A DNA stretch of 64,000 nucleotides, from positions 124,001 through 188,000 of the forward strand of contig JAHXIP010000004.1 in NCBI GenBank assembly GCA_025655575.1. Reading direction: 5' to 3'. Positions within the stretch are counted from its first letter, which is position 1, and each line of letters begins with the position of its first letter. The notes under the pieces were generated by a model. That model was not told the DNA's origin. It did no database searches and was given only the letters and a program-made list of their open reading frames with translations. Shown piece by piece: positions 33,880 through 42,491 of this stretch. The translations under genes and the position numbers were made by a program. Source of the stretch: Candidatus Thiodiazotropha sp. (ex Monitilora ramsayi) (GTDB lineage: Bacteria; Pseudomonadota; Gammaproteobacteria; Chromatiales; Chromatiaceae).

Positions 33880-35184
33880 TCAAAGTCTGCCCGAAGCCTT
33901 GACATCAAGATAGGCATTGACCAGCTTGACCGGCAGCTGACGTGGTTCACTGTCAATGATCAGCGCTCCCTGGTGTCTCAGTGATTCATGGGATTGACGC
34001 CGGGTAGACAGGTAGTCGACAACACCCTGAAACAACAAGGCAGATGAGAGATCATGCACCGGCTGATCGACTGCCCTGTCCAGCGATTGCTCCCGCAGAT
34101 CGGCTATCACCACCAGATGGCGCCGGGAAAGCAACGCAGCTGCCTTTAGCAGATCCCCACTCTCTTCATTTCGGCTATTGGTCAGGATGACAACCAGCGA
34201 ACGGCGCCGTTGTAGCGGCATCAGCTTGTGAGCAGCGGCCAGATAGTCAGCTGCCTGCAGACTGGAATCGAGATCATAGGTACGATCCAACAGACGGCGC
34301 ACCACATGGCCACCCTTCATCGGCGGCTGCCATCTCGACATACCGCCAAAGCTGAGAAAACCCACCGCATCACCCTGGCGATCAGCCACATAGCTCAACA
34401 ACAACATGGCATTCAGTGCATGATCCAGATGGGCCCCATCCGCATCCTGGTGGCGCATATGCCGCCCGCAGTCGAGCATGAATACCAGTTGTTGGTCCCG
34501 CTCGTCCTGGTACTCCTTGGAGATCAAACGGCGATAGCGGGAGCTCGCCTTCCAATCGATCTGGCGTAACGCATCTCCCGTGCGGTACTCCCTCAATTGG
34601 TGGAAGTCGCTGCCCTCCCCCCGGCGTTGGCGTCGTCTGACACCGATCTGACTCAGATGGTTGTCGGTGGCCAACAGTGCATAGTGCGCGATCTCACGAA
34701 AATTGGGGAAGACGCGAACGCTGGCGGGCAACGCGATAAACCGCTTCTGGCGCCACAGCGCAAGCGGTGATTGCAGCAGCAGATCAACGCCCTTAAACAG
34801 GCCGTCCCCCCGGCGTGTCGGTAAAAGCCGGTAACGTACCGTTGCCTGTCTATCGGCAGGCAGTACAAGGCTGCTCGGCATCCCCTCCGCCTTGAAATCC
34901 CCAGGGTGGTGATCATGCAGTTGCAGGACCCGCACAGTGTCAGAATCATTGACCAGTCTCAGACTCACCTCCGACCAGACACCGACCGGAATACTGGTAC
35001 GCAGATCGCGTTCCACACCCGGGGTCGACTGACCGCGCAGTCTAAAGAGATCCAACAATCCCATGCCCAACAACAAAGCCGCCGCTAACTTCCAGACACC
35101 CGCAAGCGGCGGCAGCCAGATTGCGGCCAGCGCCAGCAACGAGAGGAGTGCCAGTGCTAAAAGTAGTCGGGGCGCAGGTATCAC
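33880..35184 (-). CDS. DUF58 domain protein (vWA-like)
   Basis: A 434-residue protein. Two N-terminal membrane helices (residues 5-50) precede a beta-rich domain and then the DUF58 core: GSDFHQLREYRTGDALRQIDWKASSR followed by a vWA-like region (FMLDCGRHM). These proteins are partners of MoxR ATPases, perhaps in folding or insertion of envelope proteins. The start is GTG at 35184 and overlaps the moxR stop. It is the last gene of the six-gene operon. Confidence 0.9.
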   Translation of the reverse strand: MIPAPRLLLALALLSLLALAAIWLPPLAGVWKLAAALLLGMGLLDLFRLRGQSTPGVERDLRTSIPVGVWSEVSLRLVNDSDTVRVLQLHDHHPGDFKAEGMPSSLVLPADRQATVRYRLLPTRRGDGLFKGVDLLLQSPLALWRQKRFIALPASVRVFPNFREIAHYALLATDNHLSQIGVRRRQRRGEGSDFHQLREYRTGDALRQIDWKASSRYRRLISKEYQDERDQQLVFMLDCGRHMRHQDADGAHLDHALNAMLLLSYVADRQGDAVGFLSFGGMSRWQPPMKGGHVVRRLLDRTYDLDSSLQAADYLAAAHKLMPLQRRRSLVVILTNSRNEESGDLLKAAALLSRRHLVVIADLREQSLDRAVDQPVHDLSSALLFQGVVDYLSTRRQSHESLRHQGALIIDSEPRQLPVKLVNAYLDVKASGRL

Positions 35185-36158
35185 TGTCGGGGCGCGGGAA
35201 TGTTGTCGAGAAGATCGCGCAGCACATCATCAGGCTGATAGCCCTCGATCTCCAGGTCCGTCGATAGCCGAATACGGTGACGCAACACCGGCAGGGCAGC
35301 CGCCTTGATATCATCCGGCGTGACAAAATCACGCTGTTGTAGAAAGGCCTCGGCCCTTGCCGCCCGCAGCAGAGAGATACTGCCACGAGGTCCGGGACCG
35401 GCATCGATCCCATTCCAGTCTCGTGCCGCCCTGACCAGGCGAACCGCGTAATTGACCACCGCCTCATCCATCTGCAGACCGGCGATATGCGCCTGCACCT
35501 GGGGAATCTCATCGGCCTTCAACAGGGGTCGGATCGCCGTCGTGTCGAGTTGGTCAGCAACAGAGCCCAGAGTGACCTGCCTGACCATCTTCTGCTCTTC
35601 ATCCTCATCGGGATAGTCGATCATGACCTTGAGCAGGAAACGATCGAGTTGCGCCTGGGGCAGCGGATAGGTCCCTTCCTGTTCGATGGGATTCTGTGTC
35701 GCCAGCACCAGGAAAGGGGGCGCCAGGGGAAACGTCCGGCCCTCGATGGTCACCTGTTGCTCCTGCATGGCTTCCAGCAGGGCCGATTGTGTCTTGGCCG
35801 GGGAGCGGTTGATCTCATCCGCCAGCAGCAGGTTGCAGAACACCGGCCCCTTGCGTACACGAAAATTATCGCTCTTCATGTCGAACATGATGTGGCCGGA
35901 GATATCGCTCGGCATCATATCCGGGGTGAATTGGATACGGCTGAATTCGCCCTGTACGGCAGCCGCCAGACTGCGTACCAGCAGTGTCTTGCCAAGACCC
36001 GGCACACCTTCCACCAACACATGCCCTGCTGAAAGCAGCGCCAGCATTACCTCGTGGATCACCCGTGTCTGTCCGACGACCGCCTTTGCGATCTCCGACT
36101 CCAGCGCCCGCACCCGTTTCAGCAGGGCCTCGTCGATGCTGTTGTTCTGTTCGTCCAT
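35181..36158 (-). CDS. MoxR family AAA+ ATPase
   Basis: A 325-residue AAA+ ATPase: Walker A LVEGVPGLGKTLLVRSLA, Walker B LLADEINRSPAKTQSALLEAMQE, sensor 1 VLATQNPIEQEGTYPLPQAQLDRF, typical MoxR. It is thought to act as a chaperone with vWA/DUF58 proteins. It lies between DUF4350 and DUF58 genes, 2 bp and -4 bp apart. Confidence 0.94.
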   Translation of the reverse strand: MDEQNNSIDEALLKRVRALESEIAKAVVGQTRVIHEVMLALLSAGHVLVEGVPGLGKTLLVRSLAAAVQGEFSRIQFTPDMMPSDISGHIMFDMKSDNFRVRKGPVFCNLLLADEINRSPAKTQSALLEAMQEQQVTIEGRTFPLAPPFLVLATQNPIEQEGTYPLPQAQLDRFLLKVMIDYPDEDEEQKMVRQVTLGSVADQLDTTAIRPLLKADEIPQVQAHIAGLQMDEAVVNYAVRLVRAARDWNGIDAGPGPRGSISLLRAARAEAFLQQRDFVTPDDIKAAALPVLRHRIRLSTDLEIEGYQPDDVLRDLLDNIPAPRQ

Positions 36159-36160
36159 TG

Positions 36161-37312
36161 CTATCTCTTCTTGGTTTGTGGGTGCAACGCCGATAACAGA
36201 CGTTGCAGATTTACCGTGGTCTTGATCAATTGTCCGCTCTCACCCTCACGTCCATAGAGCGCCTGCTCTATCGACTGCGGGGTCAGACCTGTACGTTCCG
36301 CCAGCCACTGGCAGCGGGCCGGAGGCTCCAGTCGCAGCAACAGGGGGTGGCTTGCCAGCCAGCGTTTTTCGACCTGTCTGCGGGCACCTTCCAGCAGTCC
36401 TGTGGCGGGATCGGTACGCCAGGCGTATTCCGATGCTGCTTTTAAGTGTTCCAGCAGATTTCTCCGCTGTGAATAGGCCAAAAAGCGGCGTGGGCCGATT
36501 CGCTCTGTCATCCGCCACAGCATGAGGATAATCAGCACCGAGATACTGGCGATAAGATAGGGTGCCCACTGCCATAGAAGGCGCAGCAGGGAAGGCATCT
36601 GTGTGCTGTATAGCAACCATGCTTTGTCGTAATCGGCAGTCAGCCTGGCCAGCAGAAGCGCGTTGTCAGAGTCGCCTATGCGGCTATTGTCCCAGTACCG
36701 GTTGTCAGTGAGAAAAGTTATCCAACCCTCTCCCCAGGAAAAGATCAGCAGGTTGGGGAAGTCGTCTGCTGGCGCTTCCCAGTATTCATAGTCAGATTCC
36801 ACCAGAAACCAGCGGTCGGGGTCGAATTCGACAGCCAGCTCCTCATCGTTACCGGGGAGTGCGATGACCCTGGCATCCTCTTCGTCATCGCTTTCAATAT
36901 CTGTCGAACTCAGCTCGATACCAAAGTACTCCAGTAGCGGATGGTTGGTCTCATCATCGATCAAACGCCCGGGACTCACTACCAGATGACCGCCACTTTC
37001 GACCCATTTCAGCAGGTCTGTCTGGCGCGCCTGGGGCAAAGGGGCACCCAGGTCCTTGACGAAGAGCACACCGATCTCATCCGGCGGCGTCGTCAGATAG
37101 TGCCGACCCGAACGGCTCTCCACCTGCATACCCAGACGGTCGAGCAGGCGCTCAGCAGCCAGCCAGGGATTGCGTCGTGCCTCCACTGACATATCGCTCC
37201 TGACCTCCTTGATCTCCTGCTCGAAATTGGCCCAAAACCAGTAGCCAACACTGCCGAATATAAACAGCAACAGGAGTAAGACAGCAGCCACTGCGACCCG
37301 GTTGGACGTCAT
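36161..37312 (-). CDS. DUF4350 domain membrane protein
   Basis: A 383-residue protein with one N-terminal helix (VAAVLLLLLFIFGSVGYWFW, residues 8-27) and one helix near residue 255 (LIASISVLIILMLWRM). The region between (WLAAERLLDRLGMQVESR, VLFVKDLGAPLPQARQTDLLKWVESGGHLVV) is the DUF4350 GATase1-like domain, which should face the periplasm. The cytoplasmic tail is rich in Arg and Leu. Function unknown; always found with MoxR/DUF58/DUF4129 genes. Confidence 0.88.
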   Translation of the reverse strand: MTSNRVAVAAVLLLLLFIFGSVGYWFWANFEQEIKEVRSDMSVEARRNPWLAAERLLDRLGMQVESRSGRHYLTTPPDEIGVLFVKDLGAPLPQARQTDLLKWVESGGHLVVSPGRLIDDETNHPLLEYFGIELSSTDIESDDEEDARVIALPGNDEELAVEFDPDRWFLVESDYEYWEAPADDFPNLLIFSWGEGWITFLTDNRYWDNSRIGDSDNALLLARLTADYDKAWLLYSTQMPSLLRLLWQWAPYLIASISVLIILMLWRMTERIGPRRFLAYSQRRNLLEHLKAASEYAWRTDPATGLLEGARRQVEKRWLASHPLLLRLEPPARCQWLAERTGLTPQSIEQALYGREGESGQLIKTTVNLQRLLSALHPQTKKR

Positions 37313-38784
37313 GACTCACTACCGAAGCAGGCCTGCCACTGTTGGCACAGGTCCAGCGCCTGCGTCTTCTCAGGCAGATGGTGACCATAGGCCAGCATCA
37401 ACCAGACCAGCGTCAGCCGTGAGAAAAACGCATTCAGCTGACCACTCAACTGCTCGTCTGCCAGATGGCTACATTCACCTTCGGTGGCACCGTCGGGTAT
37501 CTCCATGGCATGTCGGTGCACCAGGGCGGAGAGTGCACCCCGGTAGAGCAGGCTGAACGCCTCTCGATATTCACCGGACTCTATCAACTGGGCAGCCAGG
37601 GTGGCGGGATCCTCCGGCAGGCTTTCCGGACGCAGGTCGAGACCGGCAATATGCGTCGGCAGGTTGCGTTGACCGTTTTCCCCCGCTTTGCCCAATGGCC
37701 TCAGATACCCACTGTTCTGCAGAAACCAGTAGACCAGGTAGGCCAGCACACACCCCGCCAGAAGCCAAAGGAGAAGTTCGGAAACAGCAGCAATATTACT
37801 GCTGAAGCCCTCGAACAGGCTTCTCAGCCATTCCACCAACCCACTGTTGTCTTCTTCTTCGATCTCACCGATAAACTTCCAGCTTGTGCGCTCCTCATAG
37901 CGACCGAAGTCCTCCTCCGCCAGAACTTCATCGATCGTTTCGCGCACCAGCTCACGGTCAGACGCCCCTGCCCAAACAAACTCCACAGGCATCATCGATA
38001 ACGAGAGACAGAGCAGCAACACCACTGTCAAACCGCTACCTGAACGACTCTGCCGATAGCGTTGAGCCATTCGCTTGAGTCCCAGCTCCAGATCCCAGGC
38101 CTCGAGTTCACTGCGCCGGTTGAGATAGAGGGCAAACCCGCCAGCCACATAAAACGGCGCCACCAGGGACATGGCAAACAGCGCACAGATCTGGTGAATC
38201 CACTCACTGACCGCATCGGGCTCCAGCAGATAACTCTGCCAATCAACCCAGAGCAGCTCTTGCGGTATCAGGATCATCAGCAGAAAGATAAAACTGAATT
38301 CCAATGCCACCTCGAAGTGGATGCCAATAATCGTCAGCCAGGTACCGGCTTGCCCATTGCGGCCAAGGACACGTATCCGTTGCGTGCGCGGCTTGCCCTT
38401 CAGCTTTTCCAGCACAGCCACCGGCATGACAAAGGAACGGGAGGGACTCAATCGCCGCCAGGTCAGATTGGCGAATAGATGGGGCAGCACGATATGCCGC
38501 CAGTGTTTTCGCATCTCCTGCCAGGAAGGCCGCTCATCAAACAGCCTGTGTCCCAACCAGTAGAGCAACGGGGGCTCGTACAAGGGTTTAAACCACCAGA
38601 GCAACACGCCCGTGACGATAGGGGTTAAAGGCAGCAAGGTCAGTATCACCATCAGGGGAACCGCACTTACCAGCCACAGCAGCCAGAGCGGTACAAACCA
38701 CTGCCGGGCCAGCATAAATCCAAGATCTATGCCCTCCCAGGCTGAACGGGGTCGCAGTTTGACGGCAATTCTAGTGAGATCCAC
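37309..38784 (-). CDS. DUF4129 domain membrane protein
   Basis: A 491-residue protein, GTG start at 38784. Five or so membrane helices occupy residues 30-280, and one lies near residue 340 (ELLLWLLAGCVLAYLVYWF). The C-terminal cytoplasmic domain (AQLIESGEYREAFSLLYRGALSALVHRHAMEIPDGATEGE) is the DUF4129 helical domain. It overlaps the upstream spoIIM-like gene by 14 bp and DUF4350 by 4 bp. Confidence 0.88.
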   Translation of the reverse strand: MDLTRIAVKLRPRSAWEGIDLGFMLARQWFVPLWLLWLVSAVPLMVILTLLPLTPIVTGVLLWWFKPLYEPPLLYWLGHRLFDERPSWQEMRKHWRHIVLPHLFANLTWRRLSPSRSFVMPVAVLEKLKGKPRTQRIRVLGRNGQAGTWLTIIGIHFEVALEFSFIFLLMILIPQELLWVDWQSYLLEPDAVSEWIHQICALFAMSLVAPFYVAGGFALYLNRRSELEAWDLELGLKRMAQRYRQSRSGSGLTVVLLLCLSLSMMPVEFVWAGASDRELVRETIDEVLAEEDFGRYEERTSWKFIGEIEEEDNSGLVEWLRSLFEGFSSNIAAVSELLLWLLAGCVLAYLVYWFLQNSGYLRPLGKAGENGQRNLPTHIAGLDLRPESLPEDPATLAAQLIESGEYREAFSLLYRGALSALVHRHAMEIPDGATEGECSHLADEQLSGQLNAFFSRLTLVWLMLAYGHHLPEKTQALDLCQQWQACFGSES

Positions 38785-39760
38785 CCTGCCCCCTTCCCAT
38801 GAAGACGAGATAGAGAATCACCCATAACCAGAGGATTGCCGCGACGCCATATTTGACCTCGGGAGTGAAACCACTGGATGACCAGAATGCTTCGATAAAA
38901 GCCGCCACCAGCAGCATCAGGGCTGCGCCCATGACCAGCTGCAGCGCCTCTTGGGCATGGTGCTTGAGGGTCTCAAGACGCCCCATGGGACCAGGCGCCA
39001 CGACAGCCTTACCCAGCAGAAGACCCGCAGCGCCGCAGATCACAATGGCGGTCAACTCGAAGGAGCCGTGTCCGGAGACGAAGGGCCAGAAGGTCTCCTG
39101 GTAACCGAGGCGGGTCAGATGCCCCGCTACGCCGCCAATCACCACGCCGTTGAAGAGCAGCAAAAAGAGTGTCCCCACCCCCAGCAGAATACCCAATGCA
39201 AAAGTACGGAAACCGATACCAATATTGTTCAGGATATAGAAACCGAACATGGTGAAGTCAGTCTCCGAACCCCGCTCGGGCGAACGTCCCGGATGATCAT
39301 TCGCCGGGTCGTAGGAACTCTCCATCTGCGCCACACTCTGTTCATCCAATACCGTATAGATCAGATCTTCCTGCAGATAACAGCCGGCCCCCATCAACAG
39401 GGCCGGTAGCAGAAAGGTGAGCAACGAAATATAAAAATAGATACGGTTTCTTCTCAGGGCCTGGGGGAATCCGCGAAACAGAAAATTGAACAATCGCCAC
39501 AGCCAACCTGCTTGTTTACGATAGAGCAGTGGATGTCCGCGCAGCACCAGACCATGCAGATAAGCCACCAGCGCCGGACTGAAACGACGACTGCGGGCCA
39601 GTGCATAGTCGCTGCACAAGCGCCGGTAGTATTGAGGAAATCGCAACTGTTCACCCAAGTCTTTGCGGCGTTTGCGTTTGGGTCGATGCAGATCCTCGAT
39701 CAGCTCGCCGATCTCCTCCCACAGTGTCTGATTCTCGGCCTCGAAGGCTTCCTGTCGCAT
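38771..39760 (-). CDS. Stage II sporulation protein M (SpoIIM/DUF95) family membrane protein
   Basis: A 329-residue protein. The cytoplasmic N-terminus (residues 1-105) has LCSDYALARSRRFSPALVAYLHGLVLRGH. It is followed by six membrane segments with FGFYILNNIGIGFRTFALGILLGVGTLFLLLFNGVVIG and FVSGHGSFELTAIVICGAAGLLLG, the SpoIIM/DUF95 signature. In non-sporulating bacteria this family accompanies RDD and MoxR genes; role unknown. Confidence 0.9.
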   Translation of the reverse strand: MRQEAFEAENQTLWEEIGELIEDLHRPKRKRRKDLGEQLRFPQYYRRLCSDYALARSRRFSPALVAYLHGLVLRGHPLLYRKQAGWLWRLFNFLFRGFPQALRRNRIYFYISLLTFLLPALLMGAGCYLQEDLIYTVLDEQSVAQMESSYDPANDHPGRSPERGSETDFTMFGFYILNNIGIGFRTFALGILLGVGTLFLLLFNGVVIGGVAGHLTRLGYQETFWPFVSGHGSFELTAIVICGAAGLLLGKAVVAPGPMGRLETLKHHAQEALQLVMGAALMLLVAAFIEAFWSSSGFTPEVKYGVAAILWLWVILYLVFMGRGQGGSH

Positions 39761-40473
39761 CAGCGTCCCTTGATTATCCAGTTGGCGTAGCCGTAGAGGG
39801 TATCGACGCCCTCACCTCCCTGCCGACCGGTGACTTCCGACAGGAAATCCGCCAGCTCTTCTTTGCGGCCCTGAGTCAGATGCTCGGCCCTCTCACTGAA
39901 TGCCAGCAGTGTCAGTTGTTCATCCTCGGAGAGATCCAGAGGAGGTTTTTCCGCTACATCCGTTGGCGCCTGCGTACGCTCCCGGCTCTCATCCCGATAG
40001 ACCACTAAGGTCCCTGCCGCCAGATCACCCAGTCGCTTGAACTCCCGATTGATCAGCATGGTAACCAGCCCGGTTGCATAGAGAAACGGCAGAAAATCAG
40101 CGGTTCTCAGCAAGTTGCGAATAACGGAGGCCGCCGGTGTTACCGGGGTGCCATTGTCCTGGATAACCAGAATACCCATCATCCGCTTACCCGGTGTGGC
40201 ACCGTTCTGCAGTTCGAAAATCACCGGGTAGAACCACTCGATGAGAAAGAAGCCAATCAACAAGATTGCCATACCCACGCCACCGAAGAGTGCGAGTATG
40301 ACAGACAGGACCAGATAGAGCAGACTCCGGATGAGGGCATCGATGGCCCAGGCAGATGCACGGACAATCGGGCCTGCAAGGCGGAATTCCAGCCTGACAC
40401 CCTCGGGAATCTCGTAGAATCCGAGCGTATCGATTGGCGCGGTGTCCACGCCTTCGCTGATCTGTTCCTCCAT
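39760..40473 (-). CDS. RDD family membrane protein
   Basis: A 237-residue protein, first in the operon. RLAGPIVRASAWAIDALIRSLL (RxxAxxxD motif), NGATPGKRMMGILVIQDNG, and LGDLAAGTLVV are RDD-family hallmarks; three membrane segments. The start ATG at 40473 (MEEQISEG) is chosen; the longer frame would start inside the MITE-like repeat at 40486. RDD proteins include suspected Na+/H+ antiporters. Confidence 0.9.
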   Translation of the reverse strand: MEEQISEGVDTAPIDTLGFYEIPEGVRLEFRLAGPIVRASAWAIDALIRSLLYLVLSVILALFGGVGMAILLIGFFLIEWFYPVIFELQNGATPGKRMMGILVIQDNGTPVTPAASVIRNLLRTADFLPFLYATGLVTMLINREFKRLGDLAAGTLVVYRDESRERTQAPTDVAEKPPLDLSEDEQLTLLAFSERAEHLTQGRKEELADFLSEVTGRQGGEGVDTLYGYANWIIKGR

Positions 40474-40485
40474 GTTTTGCAGGCT

Positions 40486-40592
40486 AGGGCCTGTTAACAC
40501 TAATTTGATCCCGAACAGCATATGCGACGGGTATCGCCACCGGGTGAAAAGTAGCCTTGGTCGTGACGATTAAATACGTGTTAACAGGCCCT
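40486..40592. mobile_element. 107-bp MITE-like element with perfect 15-bp terminal inverted repeats
   Basis: Left end AGGGCCTGTTAACAC, right end GTGTTAACAGGCCCT: 15 of 15 bp inverted. The inner flanks (TAATTTGATC / reverse GTATTTAATCG) are also loosely similar. It has no open frame and lies exactly between the RDD and BPSS1780 genes. No clear target duplication is seen. Single ends occur at 24296, 27160, 30073 and 41891. No transposase is in the window. Confidence 0.75.
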
Positions 40593-40598
40593 TCTCCA

Positions 40599-41852
40599 TC
40601 AGCTGTAGTAGATATCCCTATAGGCACTATAGATGGCCGCTGTCAATACCGGTATTACCAGCAACAGACCCAAGCCAAAAGGCAGGGATCCGACGAACAT
40701 AAGCACATGTGCGATCAATCCATAGATCGTCAAGGGTAACAGATTTTTCAGAGACCCCATGAAGCTCAGCTTCATAGCAGTCAACGCACTTACATCGTCC
40801 AGTACCACCAGGGCGGGAGCAAAGATATAGGCCATCATAGCTGGGATTGTGAGTAGAAACGCTGCCAGAAATAAAAGGATAAAACCAGGCGCCATAAACA
40901 TCATTGCCATGGATTCAGGATCCTGCGCAGCCATGATACCCAGTCCGACAGTGCTTATCATTAATACCATAATGGCACCACCGACTAACAACATCAGAAG
41001 AAAGTTAAAGGCACCTAGCAGGAAGAGCTGCCCAGCATTGTTCGAGAAACCGGTAAACAGATGGGAGATGGCAAAATCCTCCCCCTGATCCTGTTCAAAA
41101 CAACCGTACATAAAACCCGCGGTAATAACAGGCATCGTCAGAAGGATCACGATTATACCCACCAGCGGGACAATACCGATGACCATAATCAACACAACCC
41201 AGATGACCAGTGCCAAAATCCATGCAACCGGTGCTTCCTTGAAATGCCACCACCCCTTGGCGATCCATGCCCAGCCATGACTGGCCGGTACCCCATGCGG
41301 GCCATCCATCTCTCCCTCCATGGGCTCAACCAAATCGGCTTCTGGCGCACTATAGGGATTGGCTTCCTCTTCTTTTTCCTCCTCAGCATCAGTCCCCATC
41401 TCAGCCTGCCGGACCTGAGCGGCAAGAAACTTCGATGCGACGATGCCGCAATCCTGGCAGATACCCAATTCCATACTTCTCGAGCCACATTTGGGACAGC
41501 GGTCTGCCGCCAGCTGTGAGGGATCCAGAACCTCTGTCGTATCACCGCCACCGTTGTCGATAGGCTCAAGGGCCAACCCACTGAGTGAAGGCGCAGCTTC
41601 CTCGGGTTCAGGTGCGGGAGGCTTCGGGTCCAATTCAACCACCATACCGAGGTGATGTAGTACAGCCAGATATTTTTCCGCCTTCTCCAGTTCAAGACCT
41701 TTTTTCAGGACAACGGACTTGGCGCCCCGGATCAGTTTCTCGGCTTTGGCCCTCTCCAGCTTGAATTTTTCACTGAAGCGCTCGATGACCCGCTCCGCAT
41801 CCGTGTCGGGCGATAGCTCACCGGTAAAGACCACTTGATAACTTTCAGACAT
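40599..41852 (-). CDS. BPSS1780 family membrane protein with zinc ribbon
   Basis: A 417-residue protein. Residues 1-80 form a small alpha/beta domain (YQVVFTGELSPDTDAERVIERF). A zinc ribbon (CPKCGSRSMELGICQDC, about 118-134) and an acidic linker follow. Then a five- to six-helix membrane domain of the BPSS1780 family begins (WAWIAKGWWHFKEAPVAWILAL, EDFAISHLFTGFSNNAGQL). ATG at 41852 (MSESYQVV) is preferred; 41867 is also possible. Function unknown. Repeat copies flank the gene on both sides. Confidence 0.85.
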   Translation of the reverse strand: MSESYQVVFTGELSPDTDAERVIERFSEKFKLERAKAEKLIRGAKSVVLKKGLELEKAEKYLAVLHHLGMVVELDPKPPAPEPEEAAPSLSGLALEPIDNGGGDTTEVLDPSQLAADRCPKCGSRSMELGICQDCGIVASKFLAAQVRQAEMGTDAEEEKEEEANPYSAPEADLVEPMEGEMDGPHGVPASHGWAWIAKGWWHFKEAPVAWILALVIWVVLIMVIGIVPLVGIIVILLTMPVITAGFMYGCFEQDQGEDFAISHLFTGFSNNAGQLFLLGAFNFLLMLLVGGAIMVLMISTVGLGIMAAQDPESMAMMFMAPGFILLFLAAFLLTIPAMMAYIFAPALVVLDDVSALTAMKLSFMGSLKNLLPLTIYGLIAHVLMFVGSLPFGLGLLLVIPVLTAAIYSAYRDIYYS

Positions 41853-41890
41853 CTGTCCTATCTCCATTCAACCCCAACAACGGCACAACT

Positions 41891-41904
41891 AGGGCCTGTT
41901 AGCA
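41891..41904 (+). repeat. Dispersed end-repeat copy (one mismatch)
   Basis: AGGGCCTGTTAGCA differs at one base from the left end of the element at 40486, and shares the flanking CT. It lies just upstream of the BPSS1780 gene. Confidence 0.55.
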
Positions 41905-41997
41905 AGTCTTAGCCCGCTACGCCACTAAATCCACATATATTTCGGCATTATTCCATCGATCTTGAGTCGGTGCGAATCGTCTCGATTCAAAATTGCG

Positions 41998-42474
41998 TCA
42001 AATCGAGTCCTGCACGATACCATCCAGCATCTCAATGATCGCATCGGTTGCCGCTTTGGCATCGCCCGCCAACAAGGGGAGACGGTAGGCGACGTTGACC
42101 TTCTGCGGTTCTGCCTCAGTCACGTAGACAGCGATAGTAAAGGGGCAGATCACGATATTTTCCGGTGCTGCCTGGGACATTTTGTGGGAGATCAGTGCAC
42201 TGCAGAACTCAACCGCCTCCGCCTTACTGAAGACCTGAGAAAACCCCAGGTCCGGACCGGTGCGATTGAGCATCTCACTGACGTGCAGGGTCCCACTGAC
42301 CAGCATCCCCCGGTCGATAATGGCCATTTTTATATTCTCAATCACATCCTCGAAGGTCTCCTCAGAGGTGTAGAGACTGACCGGGGACGGCTTGCTGGGT
42401 GGCTCACCTCCAGCCATCGCCGGGCCAAAACCCATGCCCGCCAGAATTAGCCATAGTGTTAGAAACCCTCTCAT
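41998..42474 (-). CDS. DUF302 domain exported protein
   Basis: A 158-residue protein with a Sec signal peptide (MRGFLTLWLILAGMGFGPAMAGG). The mature part fits DUF302: YTSEETFEDVIENIKMAIIDRGMLVSG, SQVFSKAEAVEFCSALIS, NIVICPFTIAVYVTEAEPQKVNVAYRLP. GGAG lies 6 nt before ATG 42474. It follows the TRAP permease gene by 14 bp and probably shares its transcript. Some DUF302 proteins bind metals or haem; nothing specific is visible. Confidence 0.87.
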   Translation of the reverse strand: MRGFLTLWLILAGMGFGPAMAGGEPPSKPSPVSLYTSEETFEDVIENIKMAIIDRGMLVSGTLHVSEMLNRTGPDLGFSQVFSKAEAVEFCSALISHKMSQAAPENIVICPFTIAVYVTEAEPQKVNVAYRLPLLAGDAKAATDAIIEMLDGIVQDSI

Positions 42475-42491
42475 CACATTCTCCCGAATTC

